The notes: generated by a model from the letters alone, not told the origin. A stretch of DNA of 64,000 nt from Mesorhizobium sp. NBSH29 (GCF_015500055.1 NZ_CP045492.1:2056501-2120500), one strand, 5' to 3'; positions 54,389-61,504 are shown, numbered from the stretch's first letter. A program made the numbers and translations.

Positions 54389-55303
54389 CTATGCGAGAAT
54401 TCCCGAAACGCTATCGAGGATCTGCTGTGCTTCCCTTGCGACATCGCGGCGAAGGGCAGGGCTGTCGCGAAGGGCGGCAGCGTCGTGTTGAGTCAACGGC
54501 CGAAGCTTGCGCACCATCTCGTCCAGCCTCGGATCTGCCGTGATGTTCAACGCCGGCATAATGTCGACGAGGTCGCGGATATTGTCGACGAGGCTGGCGC
54601 GGAAAATACCCGTCGCCTTATCGCCGCGGCCGGCTGACGGCTTATAGGAATTGAGCCTTTCGACCATGCGACCGACAACCTTTTCGATGCGCTCGAACAC
54701 ATCGGTCACGGCGCCGTGTGTCGCGGCTGCGACACGATCCTCGATCTGTGTTCTGATCTGATCGGCCTGGGCCTCACTGATATTGGCTCGAAAGTCAGCT
54801 GCCGTGGGTACTGGCAGGGTGATGATCTCCATGGAAAATTTCTTGGAGATTTCGTCGGGCGTCGGGTAATCGGCTATGTCGAAGGCATCGCCCAGCCGCT
54901 TAGGGGCATCGGTGATGTAGCTCCCATACTGAGCGAGGAATTTGCTCACTTCGCCCTCGAAAAGGACTTTCTGCACACCGAGCCACCGGCACAGGCTCAT
55001 ATGCGCTTCGATTGCGATGATGCGTCCGGCACCCTTGTCGATCCACGGCAGCGTGCGGGTGTTGAATTCATCGCGGGTTTTGCCGGCCAGCGATGAAATG
55101 CCCTCAAGGGCCTCTTTTGGAAGGAGCTTCTTGTTCGCGCGGATTGCGTCGGCGTCGGCATTCTTCGCGGCATTTATTTCATTCGTGATCTTGCGATCGA
55201 GGCAGCGACCGTCCCACTGAGATATCTTCAGGGACACGATGGCGGCTCGCGTCGAAAGCAAGTTCGGCGCGGCGACAGGCATAATTCTGGTGTGAGCGTT
55301 CAT
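54389..55303 (-). CDS. DUF3150-like protein of the MoxR-VWA module
   Basis: 304 residues, almost wholly helical. AAIVSLKISQWDGRCLDRKI, KKLLPKEALEGISSLAGKTR, FNTRTLPWIDKGAGRIIAIE and SMEIITLPVPTAADFR follow the pattern I know from DUF3150 proteins, which accompany MoxR/CobS ATPases and VWA proteins in phages. ATG 55303 lies behind GGAGACCTG and dyad copy 10. The biochemical role is unknown. Confidence 0.68.
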   Translation of the reverse strand: MNAHTRIMPVAAPNLLSTRAAIVSLKISQWDGRCLDRKITNEINAAKNADADAIRANKKLLPKEALEGISSLAGKTRDEFNTRTLPWIDKGAGRIIAIEAHMSLCRWLGVQKVLFEGEVSKFLAQYGSYITDAPKRLGDAFDIADYPTPDEISKKFSMEIITLPVPTAADFRANISEAQADQIRTQIEDRVAAATHGAVTDVFERIEKVVGRMVERLNSYKPSAGRGDKATGIFRASLVDNIRDLVDIMPALNITADPRLDEMVRKLRPLTQHDAAALRDSPALRRDVAREAQQILDSVSGILA

Positions 55304-55325
55304 GAGATCAGGTCTCCGTATTGGT

Positions 55326-55339
55326 GCCATAATTGGCGG
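55326..55339 (-). repeat. Dispersed dyad repeat, copy 10
   Basis: Minus strand CGCCA-ATTA-TGGCA, 22 bases before start 55303, the longest spacing in the set. Confidence 0.75.
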
Positions 55340-55390
55340 GTGAACATGTGGTAGCGCATCTGTACGTGGCTGGCGAGGCCTTTTTCCGCC

Positions 55391-56152
55391 TTAAATCATG
55401 TCTCCATCTTCGTCGAACAGATGTCCATCCGACAGGCTCTCGTCCGCAACGTCGTCGGACGTTAGATGATCGTGTTCGGCTTCTAGCTGCCCATAGATCC
55501 AGCACATGAAGGATCTCAGAGCTTGGGACACTTCATCTTCCCATCCTTCCATGCCCCGACCGCGCTGGACGGCGGCCCAGGTCAGTTCTTGAAGCTCGTT
55601 CCATTCTTCGCATCCATCGGGACCTTCCGTGTCCATCTCGATGCTGACGGAATTCTCGTGACAGTAGCGGCCAGTGTGCTTGATGGTGAAGCGACTGCGG
55701 CCATTGTGATCGCTGTTTGGTCCGTGGCGTTCGGAAAGCTCGGCAAAGACAAGCGCTATATCGTGGAGCGCCCCATCCACCGGGGCGTAGTAGAGGATCT
55801 CATCGAGCAGCGCCGACGGCTCATTGACGGGCTGCCACCGCCCTTCGAAGCACGCACCGTCACCCTGCGACCAGAACCCGGAGAAATGAATTGCATGCTC
55901 GGTGACGTCGCGGCCATCCCTTGTCTTGCCCACGACCTTGTCGTCCAAGTCGATGCCTAAAATCGGAGCGATTGTCCCGACATCATCGTAAGTGCTGTCC
56001 CACCATTCATGGCAGGGTTCATCCACCCGCCAGTTGTCGCGTGCTCTTTCCTTCGCTTCATCGGACAGTTCCGCGAAGGTGAACTCGGTCTTTTCTTCCT
56101 CCTCGATGTCAGGCGGGAGGAGAAGCAGTTGCGTCGGCTGAGCCTGAAGCAT
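55391..56152 (-). CDS. Phage protein of the type often annotated 'antitoxin of toxin-antitoxin stability system'
   Basis: 253 residues, acidic. FTFAELSDEAKERARDNWRV, CHEWWDSTYDDVGTIAPILG, IHFSGFWSQGDGACFEG and WIYGQLEAEHDHLTSDDVAD give a highly characteristic pattern widespread in phages and plasmids of Proteobacteria. The usual database label is not supported by biochemical work known to me. ATG 56152 lies within the end of the small gene upstream. Confidence 0.72.
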   Translation of the reverse strand: MLQAQPTQLLLLPPDIEEEEKTEFTFAELSDEAKERARDNWRVDEPCHEWWDSTYDDVGTIAPILGIDLDDKVVGKTRDGRDVTEHAIHFSGFWSQGDGACFEGRWQPVNEPSALLDEILYYAPVDGALHDIALVFAELSERHGPNSDHNGRSRFTIKHTGRYCHENSVSIEMDTEGPDGCEEWNELQELTWAAVQRGRGMEGWEDEVSQALRSFMCWIYGQLEAEHDHLTSDDVADESLSDGHLFDEDGDMI

Positions 56153-56336
56153 TCTCGGTCCTTTCGTTCCAGTGAAATTCGGTCGCTTCGCCGATCGGGG
56201 CGAGGCAGGCGGCATAAAGGTCTGGGTTGGCGAGTGCCGTTTCGTAGGAGACGCGCGCCTCGGCTTCGGTCCCAACGACCCAAAAGTCCTCGACATCATC
56301 CCGGCCGCGCGTCAGCGCCCATGCTGTGATCCACAT
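56109..56336 (-). CDS. Small hypothetical phage protein
   Basis: 75 residues (MWITAWALTRGRDDVEDFWV, EARVSYETALANPDLYAACL). AAGGAT precedes the ATG. It overlaps the next gene by 44 bases. Confidence 0.55.
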   Translation of the reverse strand: MWITAWALTRGRDDVEDFWVVGTEAEARVSYETALANPDLYAACLAPIGEATEFHWNERTENASGSADATASPPA

Positions 56337-56340
56337 GCGG

Positions 56341-56727
56341 TCATCCTTCTTTCATGGGGATTTTGGTTGAAGGGAGCTGCCCGACTATGCGGACCCGGGC
56401 GGCGTCTGAGACGTCAACGCCGGCCAGCAGCGTGGCGGCGGCGTCGGCGAGTTTGTCGCCCTTAAAACGTGGATAACCGACGCAGGGGTAAGGCGAGAGA
56501 TCTTCAGGGACGGCATACTTTGCGAAAAGCGACGAATGCGACGTTGGTCCTTTGGGCGAAGTCACAGGCCTGGCTCGAGCTTTTAGCGCGCGGTCATTGG
56601 CATCGATGTGCACCTCGTAACGGCCATGAAGGGCGCTGCCATCCTCGTGCACAAGGGCAAACCAGAACTTCAGTTTTGAAGCCGTTACCTGTCGGGCATA
56701 GGGCCCGACGAGATTATATTTGCTCAA
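56341..56727 (-). CDS. Hypothetical phage protein, TTG start
   Basis: 128 residues (YNLVGPYARQVTASKLKFWF; SSLFAKYAVPEDLSPYPCVG). TTG 56727 is chosen because GGAGG lies five bases upstream and it forms TTGA with the preceding stop. Beta-rich; family unknown. Confidence 0.58.
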   Translation of the reverse strand: MSKYNLVGPYARQVTASKLKFWFALVHEDGSALHGRYEVHIDANDRALKARARPVTSPKGPTSHSSLFAKYAVPEDLSPYPCVGYPRFKGDKLADAAATLLAGVDVSDAARVRIVGQLPSTKIPMKEG

Positions 56728-57047
56728 GGCAACCTCCAAAAAGCTGAAGCGGTGAGACGTGCGGCGCGGGCATCGGCGATGCAGGCTCGAGCCGAGGCGA
56801 TGCTCATTGAGCGTTCCGCCGAGTTGCGGCTCCACCGGAGGGCAATCTCTCGGTAGGTGACAGCCCAGGCGAGGTCGACCGCACCGCGTTGGCGGGGCGA
56901 GCGGTCACGGATGATAGAGGGCAGAACCCTGACGACACCATGGATTTTGGCGACGCTCCAATAGGTGCCGTTAATGGTCGGCAGCAAGGCGTTTGTGCGG
57001 CCTTCTCGGACAGCGCGCCAGAGGGCGTGCCAGTGCTGGCGGGTCAT
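56724..57047 (-). CDS. Hypothetical phage protein, basic
   Basis: 107 residues, strongly basic and Ala/Arg-rich (LRWSRNSAERSMSIASARAC). ATG 57047 follows CAGGAGAAA. The composition is odd, but the start context and the coupling with the next gene support it. Confidence 0.5.
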   Translation of the reverse strand: MTRQHWHALWRAVREGRTNALLPTINGTYWSVAKIHGVVRVLPSIIRDRSPRQRGAVDLAWAVTYREIALRWSRNSAERSMSIASARACIADARAARLTASAFWRLP

Positions 57048-57093
57048 GGACGTTTCTCCTGTGGGATATGGGATTGCAGGGGTTGGCGCTGCA

Positions 57094-57183
57094 CTAAGGA
57101 GGCGGTTGGGCTTCCTCGTCGGGAAGGGTGGCCACGACCGCGCTTGCGGCGAGGGTGAATAGAAACGCGCGTCGGGTCATCAT
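57094..57183 (-). CDS. Small exported peptide (29 aa)
   Basis: MMTRRAFLFTLAASAVVATL... an RR-containing, Tat-like hydrophobic leader, then an acidic and proline end. It lies in the gap between two genes; the short length lowers certainty. Confidence 0.45.
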   Translation of the reverse strand: MMTRRAFLFTLAASAVVATLPDEEAQPPP

Positions 57184-57198
57184 TTTCAAATATCCTTT

Positions 57199-57291
57199 TC
57201 ACGCGGGGACTTGGGAAAGCCAGATTGCGGCCGCTGCCAGAAAGCCGGACATGGCGGCGAGTGCGAGGAGATCGCGCAGGAAGTCCCTCAT
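57199..57291 (-). CDS. Small single-span membrane protein (30 aa)
   Basis: MRDFLRDLLALAAMSGFLAA... one hydrophobic helix. The ATG overlaps the upstream stop (ATGA), which supports translation. Confidence 0.5.
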   Translation of the reverse strand: MRDFLRDLLALAAMSGFLAAAAIWLSQVPA

Positions 57292-57575
57292 GGCGCGCTC
57301 CTCAGATCGGTTTCGGTGAAGAAGCGGCGCAGTAAGCGGAGCTCGGTCACGTCCTCGTCATTATCGGCGTTGATGCCGGCCTGGGTCGCTTGTTGCGAAG
57401 CGATAGACAGGCAATCTGCGGTGTGCTGAAGGCATTGGCGCCGATGATCCGCGCCGATGGGGCGGGCGTCGTTGGGCGGGAAAGTGTAAAACACGAAGCC
57501 GGGGTCGGTAGCGTGCATATAGCTGCCCCATTGGGAGGCGATGGCGTAAGCGGCTGCGGGGCTAATGATGCCCAT
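57288..57575 (-). CDS. Hypothetical phage protein
   Basis: 95 residues (MGIISPAAAYAIASQWGSYM; NDARPIGADHRRQCLQHTAD). ATG 57575 follows AAGGAGA and dyad copy 11. No family recognised. Confidence 0.58.
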   Translation of the reverse strand: MGIISPAAAYAIASQWGSYMHATDPGFVFYTFPPNDARPIGADHRRQCLQHTADCLSIASQQATQAGINADNDEDVTELRLLRRFFTETDLRSAP

Positions 57576-57592
57576 GGCGGAATCTCCTTTTG

Positions 57593-57606
57593 TGGCATGG
57601 TTGCCG
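57593..57606 (-). repeat. Dispersed dyad repeat, copy 11
   Basis: Minus strand CGGCA-ACCA-TGCCA, 17 bases before start 57575. GGCA/TGCC arm version. Confidence 0.75.
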
Positions 57607-57667
57607 GGGGTCGGTCGGGTTTTGCGCTGTCGGGAAGGGCGCTCGGGCTTGCAGTATGCGCAGCCAC

Positions 57668-57820
57668 TCACATGCCAAGCCATACACGCAAGCGGTTGTC
57701 GCCGGCGCATAGTGTCGGGCAAGTGCGGCGGATATCCCGCATGGCGGTGCGGTGCGCGCCAGCTGCTGCTTGTGCGGACCAGAGGGCGATAAAGCCGGCA
57801 AGAATTAGGAAGAGGGTCAT
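57668..57820 (-). CDS. Small exported or membrane protein (50 aa)
   Basis: MTLFLILAGFIALWSAQAAA... hydrophobic leader followed by a basic, Cys-containing tail (RRTCPTLCAGDNRLRVWLGM). It begins three bases after the stop of the secreted protein upstream. Confidence 0.5.
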   Translation of the reverse strand: MTLFLILAGFIALWSAQAAAGAHRTAMRDIRRTCPTLCAGDNRLRVWLGM

Positions 57821-57823
57821 TGC

Positions 57824-58360
57824 TTAGAATTCTCCTTCGATGAGGCCATTTTCTAGGGCAACGTATTCCGCAAACGCGCGCTTTGCGGCGTCGTCGTTGC
57901 CAACGCAGGCAAAGAATCCGTTGTCTGGCAGGGTGCGGTTATAGGCTTCGCCGTAGCACTGGGCGGGGACATCATAGGATTTGATGACTTCGACGACAGG
58001 GATCGCGCGGACAACCTGGACGAGGGTGAAAGGGGTTGCATCGGATCCGAGCGGCATGTCGCGCCACGGCTCGCCCTTGCAGGGCTCAACCGCGAAGTGC
58101 GCCGGGGCGAGGGAGGCAAAGCCGCACTGGTACGCTTCCGAGGCGAGCATATCGAAGCGCACGTGGCCATAAACAAGCCAATCGGCGGCACGGCAAATCG
58201 GGGTCACGATCTCATAGAGGCCGGAGACCGGATTTTGGGTGTCTGACCGCTCGCAAAAATGCGCGAATTCAGCGACGTGGTTTTCGACGGGAACGCGGGC
58301 GATGAACCCGGCTGTCGCGGCGGAAAGCGCGAGAGCTATGGCGGGGAGAGCGCGTTTCAT
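57824..58360 (-). CDS. Secreted cysteine-containing phage protein
   Basis: 178 residues. Signal peptide MKRALPAIALALSAATAGF; the mature part has six cysteines (AHFCERSD, TPICRAAD, YQCGFA, EPCKGE, AQCYGE, FACVGN), suggesting disulfides in the periplasm. Function unknown; a role in lysis control or surface exclusion is possible. Confidence 0.65.
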   Translation of the reverse strand: MKRALPAIALALSAATAGFIARVPVENHVAEFAHFCERSDTQNPVSGLYEIVTPICRAADWLVYGHVRFDMLASEAYQCGFASLAPAHFAVEPCKGEPWRDMPLGSDATPFTLVQVVRAIPVVEVIKSYDVPAQCYGEAYNRTLPDNGFFACVGNDDAAKRAFAEYVALENGLIEGEF

Positions 58361-58453
58361 GGGAAGGGTCTCACTTGGCTGGAGGCGGGGAAGGAAGGGG
58401 CAAAGCGCCGTTTCGGGGACGGGATGCGCTTCGCCGTTGGTCCCGTCAGCGGG

Positions 58454-58720
58454 TTACAGGGCGGACTCCGGAATGCAGGCGGTGAAGCTGCCCCACGCGT
58501 TGAGGTAGCGGGTAGCATGGATGCAGGCCGCTTCCGTCATTTGGCGGGCAATGACTGTCTTGATGTCCTGCATCGTGAAGTGGAGGATGTCGAAATACGT
58601 ATCCTCAGCGATTTGCGCCAAGGTGAACGTCGGGGCAGGTTCCGCGCGGACTGGTCGCGTGAAAGTCGACGTGGCCAGCATTGCGAGGGCCAGCGCGGCG
58701 AGCGCGTGGCGGCGGTTCAT
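58454..58720 (-). CDS. Small secreted phage protein
   Basis: 88 residues. Signal peptide MNRRHALAALALAMLATSTF ending near VRAEP; the mature part is helical with two cysteines (EAACIH, FTACIP). Its ATG overlaps the stop of the 61-residue gene upstream (ATGT/TGA region). Function unknown. Confidence 0.62.
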   Translation of the reverse strand: MNRRHALAALALAMLATSTFTRPVRAEPAPTFTLAQIAEDTYFDILHFTMQDIKTVIARQMTEAACIHATRYLNAWGSFTACIPESAL

Positions 58721-58902
58721 GTGCACCAACCGGATTCGAGCACGCGAGCTGTCGCGAGGCGTGCGCGTAGCGCGTCGAATTCGGCGCAATCGCGGGCGAT
58801 TTCATCGACGAAGGCCTCCCGCTGCGCTTGCCGCGCGGTCATATAACCGGGATGATGCAGTGGCGGTGCGGGTTGCTGATAGACGGATTCCATGCGGGGC
58901 AT
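58717..58902 (-). CDS. Small hypothetical phage protein
   Basis: 61 residues (MPRMESVYQQPAPPLHHPGY; helical RQAQREAFVDEIARDCAEFD). GGAGA upstream and dyad copy 12 before it. Family unknown. Confidence 0.57.
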   Translation of the reverse strand: MPRMESVYQQPAPPLHHPGYMTARQAQREAFVDEIARDCAEFDALRARLATARVLESGWCT

Positions 58903-58920
58903 TTGTCAGATCTCCATTTT

Positions 58921-58934
58921 TGCCATGATTGGCG
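58921..58934 (-). repeat. Dispersed dyad repeat, copy 12
   Basis: Minus strand CGCCA-ATCA-TGGCA, 18 bases before start 58902. Confidence 0.75.
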
Positions 58935-58940
58935 AGGGTT

Positions 58941-59073
58941 GCAGACGCCTAGCGGGCTAGGTCATTTCGCTGGCCTTCCGGCGATTGGCGGGCGGCATAA
59001 TGGGTTGCTAGGCGTCTGCATTCGGCGTGAAGCCGTGAAGGCGCTACGCGCGGCGAGGGCGGTAGCGGCTTCA
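58941..59073. other. Structured gene-free region with nested inverted repeats
   Basis: GCAGACGCCTAGC (58941-58953) pairs with GCTAGGCGTCTGC (59007-59019). Next, TGAAGCCG (59028-59035) pairs with CGGCTTCA (59066-59073), enclosing CGCTAC / GTAGCG. No frame is supported. The ordered stems suggest a structured leader or small RNA, strand unknown. Confidence 0.5.
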
Positions 59074-59080
59074 GAGGTTC

Positions 59081-59116
59081 ACGTGAAAAAGCCACCCCGA
59101 GTATACGGGGTGGCTT
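59081..59116 (-). terminator. Rho-independent terminator after the 59.7-kb gene
   Basis: Minus strand AAGCCACCCCG / CGGGGTGGCTT, followed by TTTTTCAC. Canonical form, 22 bases after the stop at 59138. It would end the first transcript of the leftward block, so the next gene needs its own promoter or read-through. Confidence 0.8.
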
Positions 59117-59137
59117 GATGGATTTGGGAATAACAGG

Positions 59138-59713
59138 TTAGGCGGCAGCGGCGACCTTTTCGACCTTTGCAGCCTTTGGGGCTGTAGCAGCCGCCTTTGC
59201 CTTGCGCGCCTTTATCACGGTTGTCGCTGCAACAACGTTGACCGGTGCGGCTGTCTCGCCGGTAAACATGCGCTGCACGCCTTCGAGCGCCTTCACCATC
59301 TTTTTAGAAGCGCCTTTTTCGCGGAATAGCTTAATCATGGATTCCAAGCGCTTCATTTCGTCGAATTCGGCGGTCGACTTGGTGGAGTCCTTCACAAAAT
59401 CAGCGGGCGATATTTTCATGGCGCCCGGCATATCGGAAACCTTGGCTTTGGCATAGGTGAAGCCCGCGCCGGCTTTTGGGTCAAAGGCGACCTTGCCGAA
59501 TGCAACCGCCCATTTCACCAAGGCGTTGCGATAGTTTGCAGGCGTGGCGTTGAAAAGCGCGTTCATATATTTGGCGTCATGGTGTAGCTCAACGTGATTC
59601 AACGCCGAATATGCAAGCTGATGCGTTGCCTTGGCATAGGTTGCAGATACTTTGCCAAAGCCGGCGATACGGGCTGCGAGGGTTTTGCCGGTCAAGATTG
59701 CAAAATTGGTCAT
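59138..59713 (-). CDS. Hypothetical phage protein, first large gene of the leftward block
   Basis: 191 residues. LAARIAGFGKVSATYAKATH and NHVELHHDAKYMNALFNATP resemble a small early protein seen in several podo/siphophages; the C-terminus is Ala/Lys-rich and low-complexity. Strong AAGGAAA site and dyad copy 13 upstream; the terminator after it suggests high, separate expression. Confidence 0.65.
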   Translation of the reverse strand: MTNFAILTGKTLAARIAGFGKVSATYAKATHQLAYSALNHVELHHDAKYMNALFNATPANYRNALVKWAVAFGKVAFDPKAGAGFTYAKAKVSDMPGAMKISPADFVKDSTKSTAEFDEMKRLESMIKLFREKGASKKMVKALEGVQRMFTGETAAPVNVVAATTVIKARKAKAAATAPKAAKVEKVAAAA

Positions 59714-59725
59714 TTTCAGTTTCCT

Positions 59726-59842
59726 TTATTTGCCATGATTGGCGGGGTTGTGCTCGGTTGTGAGCGGAAAGCGGTTTTTCCATTGAAACCGTTTTCCGCT
59801 CACAACGAAAAAGCCGGCGACGACGATTGCCGCCGGCTTCAT
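59726..59842 (-). CDS. Possible leader peptide (38 aa) over a long palindrome
   Basis: MKPAAIVVAGFFVVSGKRF... starts eight bases after dyad copy 14 with AAAGGAA, and its stop TAA lies just before the AAGGAAA site of the next gene, so the frame ends exactly where a coupled leader would. Most of it is encoded by the arms of a 21-bp inverted repeat. It could be a leader controlling the next gene, or chance. Confidence 0.45.
   Translation of the reverse strand: MKPAAIVVAGFFVVSGKRFQWKNRFPLTTEHNPANHGK
59731..59744 (-). repeat. Dispersed dyad repeat, copy 13
   Basis: Minus strand CGCCA-ATCA-TGGCA, 17 bases before start 59713; also forms the last codons of the 38-residue leader frame. Confidence 0.75.
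59757..59806. repeat. Long inverted repeat
   Basis: Arms 59757-59777 and 59786-59806 (outer GTTGTGAGCGGAAA / TTTCCGCTCACAAC, inner CGGTTT / AAACCG) match with one mismatch around an eight-base loop. The strongest hairpin in the window. Lies between dyad copies 13 and 14. Confidence 0.8.
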
Positions 59843-59850
59843 TTCCTTTT

Positions 59851-59864
59851 TGCCATAATTGGCG
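59851..59864 (-). repeat. Dispersed dyad repeat, copy 14
   Basis: Minus strand CGCCA-ATTA-TGGCA, eight bases before the 38-residue leader frame; the most upstream copy. Confidence 0.7.
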
Positions 59865-60634
59865 ATTTGAATTTCTTTGATTGTGCTTTCTTGAAACATC
59901 TCGCACTTGCGAGGGGCTAGGCTGAGCGGGGCTGAATTTACAGCGCATTTTTTCCGTTCCTTTATCCGTCGAGCCAGTCCACTAATTCCCGTTTGCTTTT
60001 ACTCTTAGGGAAAGATTGCATTCCTGCAGTCTTAAATCCGTTCTGGATTTCCTCGCCTTTCAGCTTGTGCGGTTGTTTTCAGACAGTGCCCAAAAATCGC
60101 TTCGTGCGGCTTACCTTGGATAAGCGATATTTTCAAAAAGTCGGCGCTATCGCAGCGCCCGCTAGACTGGAAAGGTTGTCAATCCTTCCGCTGATCTAGC
60201 ACCTATTACGAAAGCGGAAATCCGTTTCCATCCAGTTTGACCAATCGTCGAAACTTGCCGCTTGCGCAACGTTGTTCGATACACCGGCCAAAGGGTTGGC
60301 GGTAAATTCCGTTTCTGAATTTCAAAGAACCCGGCAAACCTTGCCGCCCGGTTTCAAACCGTGATTAAAGCTATATCGGCCAATTTCCGTTATGTAAACC
60401 CCTATAACGCAAAATAACCGTTATAAAGTGAAGAATGCCGGAAATCAGCGGTTTTGCAGGCTTTACCCCGCCCTACAAGGGGCAGACCAGGTTCACCCCT
60501 TGTCAAAAAAAGCCGTGTCATACCCCGATTTTGATTAGCCACTGATTTTTGAAGCCCGGCGTTGCGGCAATGCGGATTCGCGGAAATGAAAGGACCAAAG
60601 CAAAGCCTTGCCGCCTTGCTGCAGGTTTGAAGGC

Positions 60635-60719
60635 ATCTCGCCTCGCCCTCTCGCCTCTCGCCCTCTCGCCCTCTCGCCTCGCCCTCTCGCCTCGCCCTCT
60701 CGCCTCTCGCCCTCTCGCC
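60635..60719. repeat. CTCGCC / CTCTCGCC tandem repeat
   Basis: About 85 bases of alternating tctcgcc, ctcgcc and cctctcgcc units. All-pyrimidine apart from G at CG steps. It produces artificial Arg/Glu/Gly frames on the minus strand. Confidence 0.85.
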
Positions 60720-60927
60720 AGCGGCTTGCCACTGGCAGCGGCGATAACCCCTCGCCGCCTGATAGCGTACCCATGCATGGCAGCCGCTTCGCCATTGCCT
60801 GCGAGAGAAACAAACCAAGCAACCCCGCTCGCCGCCTCGCCTTAGTGCTCGAAATGCTGGCGTGCGCCTGTCGCTTGGTTGTGCCGCCCATTGTGCCGCC
60901 ACCAAGCGCGCCCGCCGCCGCCCTCCC

Positions 60928-60966
60928 CCCCCCGGTGTGGGTCCTTCCCCCCCGGCACCCCCCACC
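60928..60966 (-). other. G-run tract (quadruplex-capable)
   Basis: On the minus strand GGGGGGTGCCGGGGGGG, a 13-base gap, then nine G, A, GGG. At least four G-runs are close enough for a quadruplex with one long loop. Confidence 0.4.
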
Positions 60967-61278
60967 GCGGGCAGGGCGCAGCGCAGGATTTAAGCGTTTC
61001 TGGGCCAAAATAGTTCGCAGTTTCAGTTTTATTCGACCAGATCGCTCTCGAATTGACCAAAACACACATGAAACGGGGCGAGATCGATGTGGGAGCGGGC
61101 GAATCACCGCGTGACTTCGCACCCATTTCCCCCTCCCCACGTCAAATCTGAGGGGCGATCCTCACTCTGAAAAAGAAATTTTGCTGTGGAAAATGGGATT
61201 TCCAAAAATAAACTTCGCCGGCACGCAAAAGCCACCCCGTCCAGGAGGCCTGCCCGATCGCCGTTTTTATCGATTTTT

Positions 61279-61311
61279 CGGACGAGGCTCGGACGAGGCT
61301 CGGACAAACAG
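61279..61311 (+). repeat. 11-bp direct repeats, set 1
   Basis: CGGACGAGGCT, CGGACGAGGCT, CGGACAAACAG in strict 11-base phase; a further CTCGGACAGAG follows at about 61319. Confidence 0.8.
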
Positions 61312-61447
61312 CCTCAAAACTCGGACAGAGCGATCATCGGATGCACTGCCAGATGGCCCCTTGGGCGCATAAAACCGAGTGTTTCCGGGCCTGCGGGGGC
61401 ATGCACCTATTCGAACTGAAAGCGCCGCCAAGCCTGCAGCAAAATCT

Positions 61448-61480
61448 CGGACGAAACTCGGACGAGGCTCGGACAAACCC
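61448..61480 (+). repeat. 11-bp direct repeats, set 2
   Basis: CGGACGAAACT, CGGACGAGGCT, CGGACAAACCC: the same three-unit order as set 1, 169 bases further on. The last unit again ends AAAC. Confidence 0.8.
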
Positions 61481-61504
61481 CTCGCGCGCGGAGTTATCTA
61501 GGCT

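Noticed and set aside
54262-54444. Possible tRNA or small gene in the 54.1-54.4 kb gap
   Set aside because: Several GGCCA/TGGCC pairs, but no T-arm TTCRANY signature or cloverleaf; the short minus-strand frame lacks a ribosome site.
57600-57722. Upstream extension of the 57575 gene to 57722
   Set aside because: Would run through dyad copy 11 and the Shine-Dalgarno site; extension has no protein-like pattern.
26265-59864. Dispersed dyads considered as a CRISPR array or mobile palindromic elements
   Set aside because: Spacing follows gene starts (hundreds to thousands of bases), not uniform spacers; no cas genes; copies are too short and too precisely placed for transposition.
59993-60199. 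68-residue plus-strand frame in the control region
   Set aside because: No ribosome site, crosses an inverted repeat, no protein character.
60402-61140. Arg/Glu/Gly-rich frames on the minus strand at 60.4-61.1 kb
   Set aside because: Generated by the CTCGCC tandem repeat and G-runs; no ribosome site, no domain.
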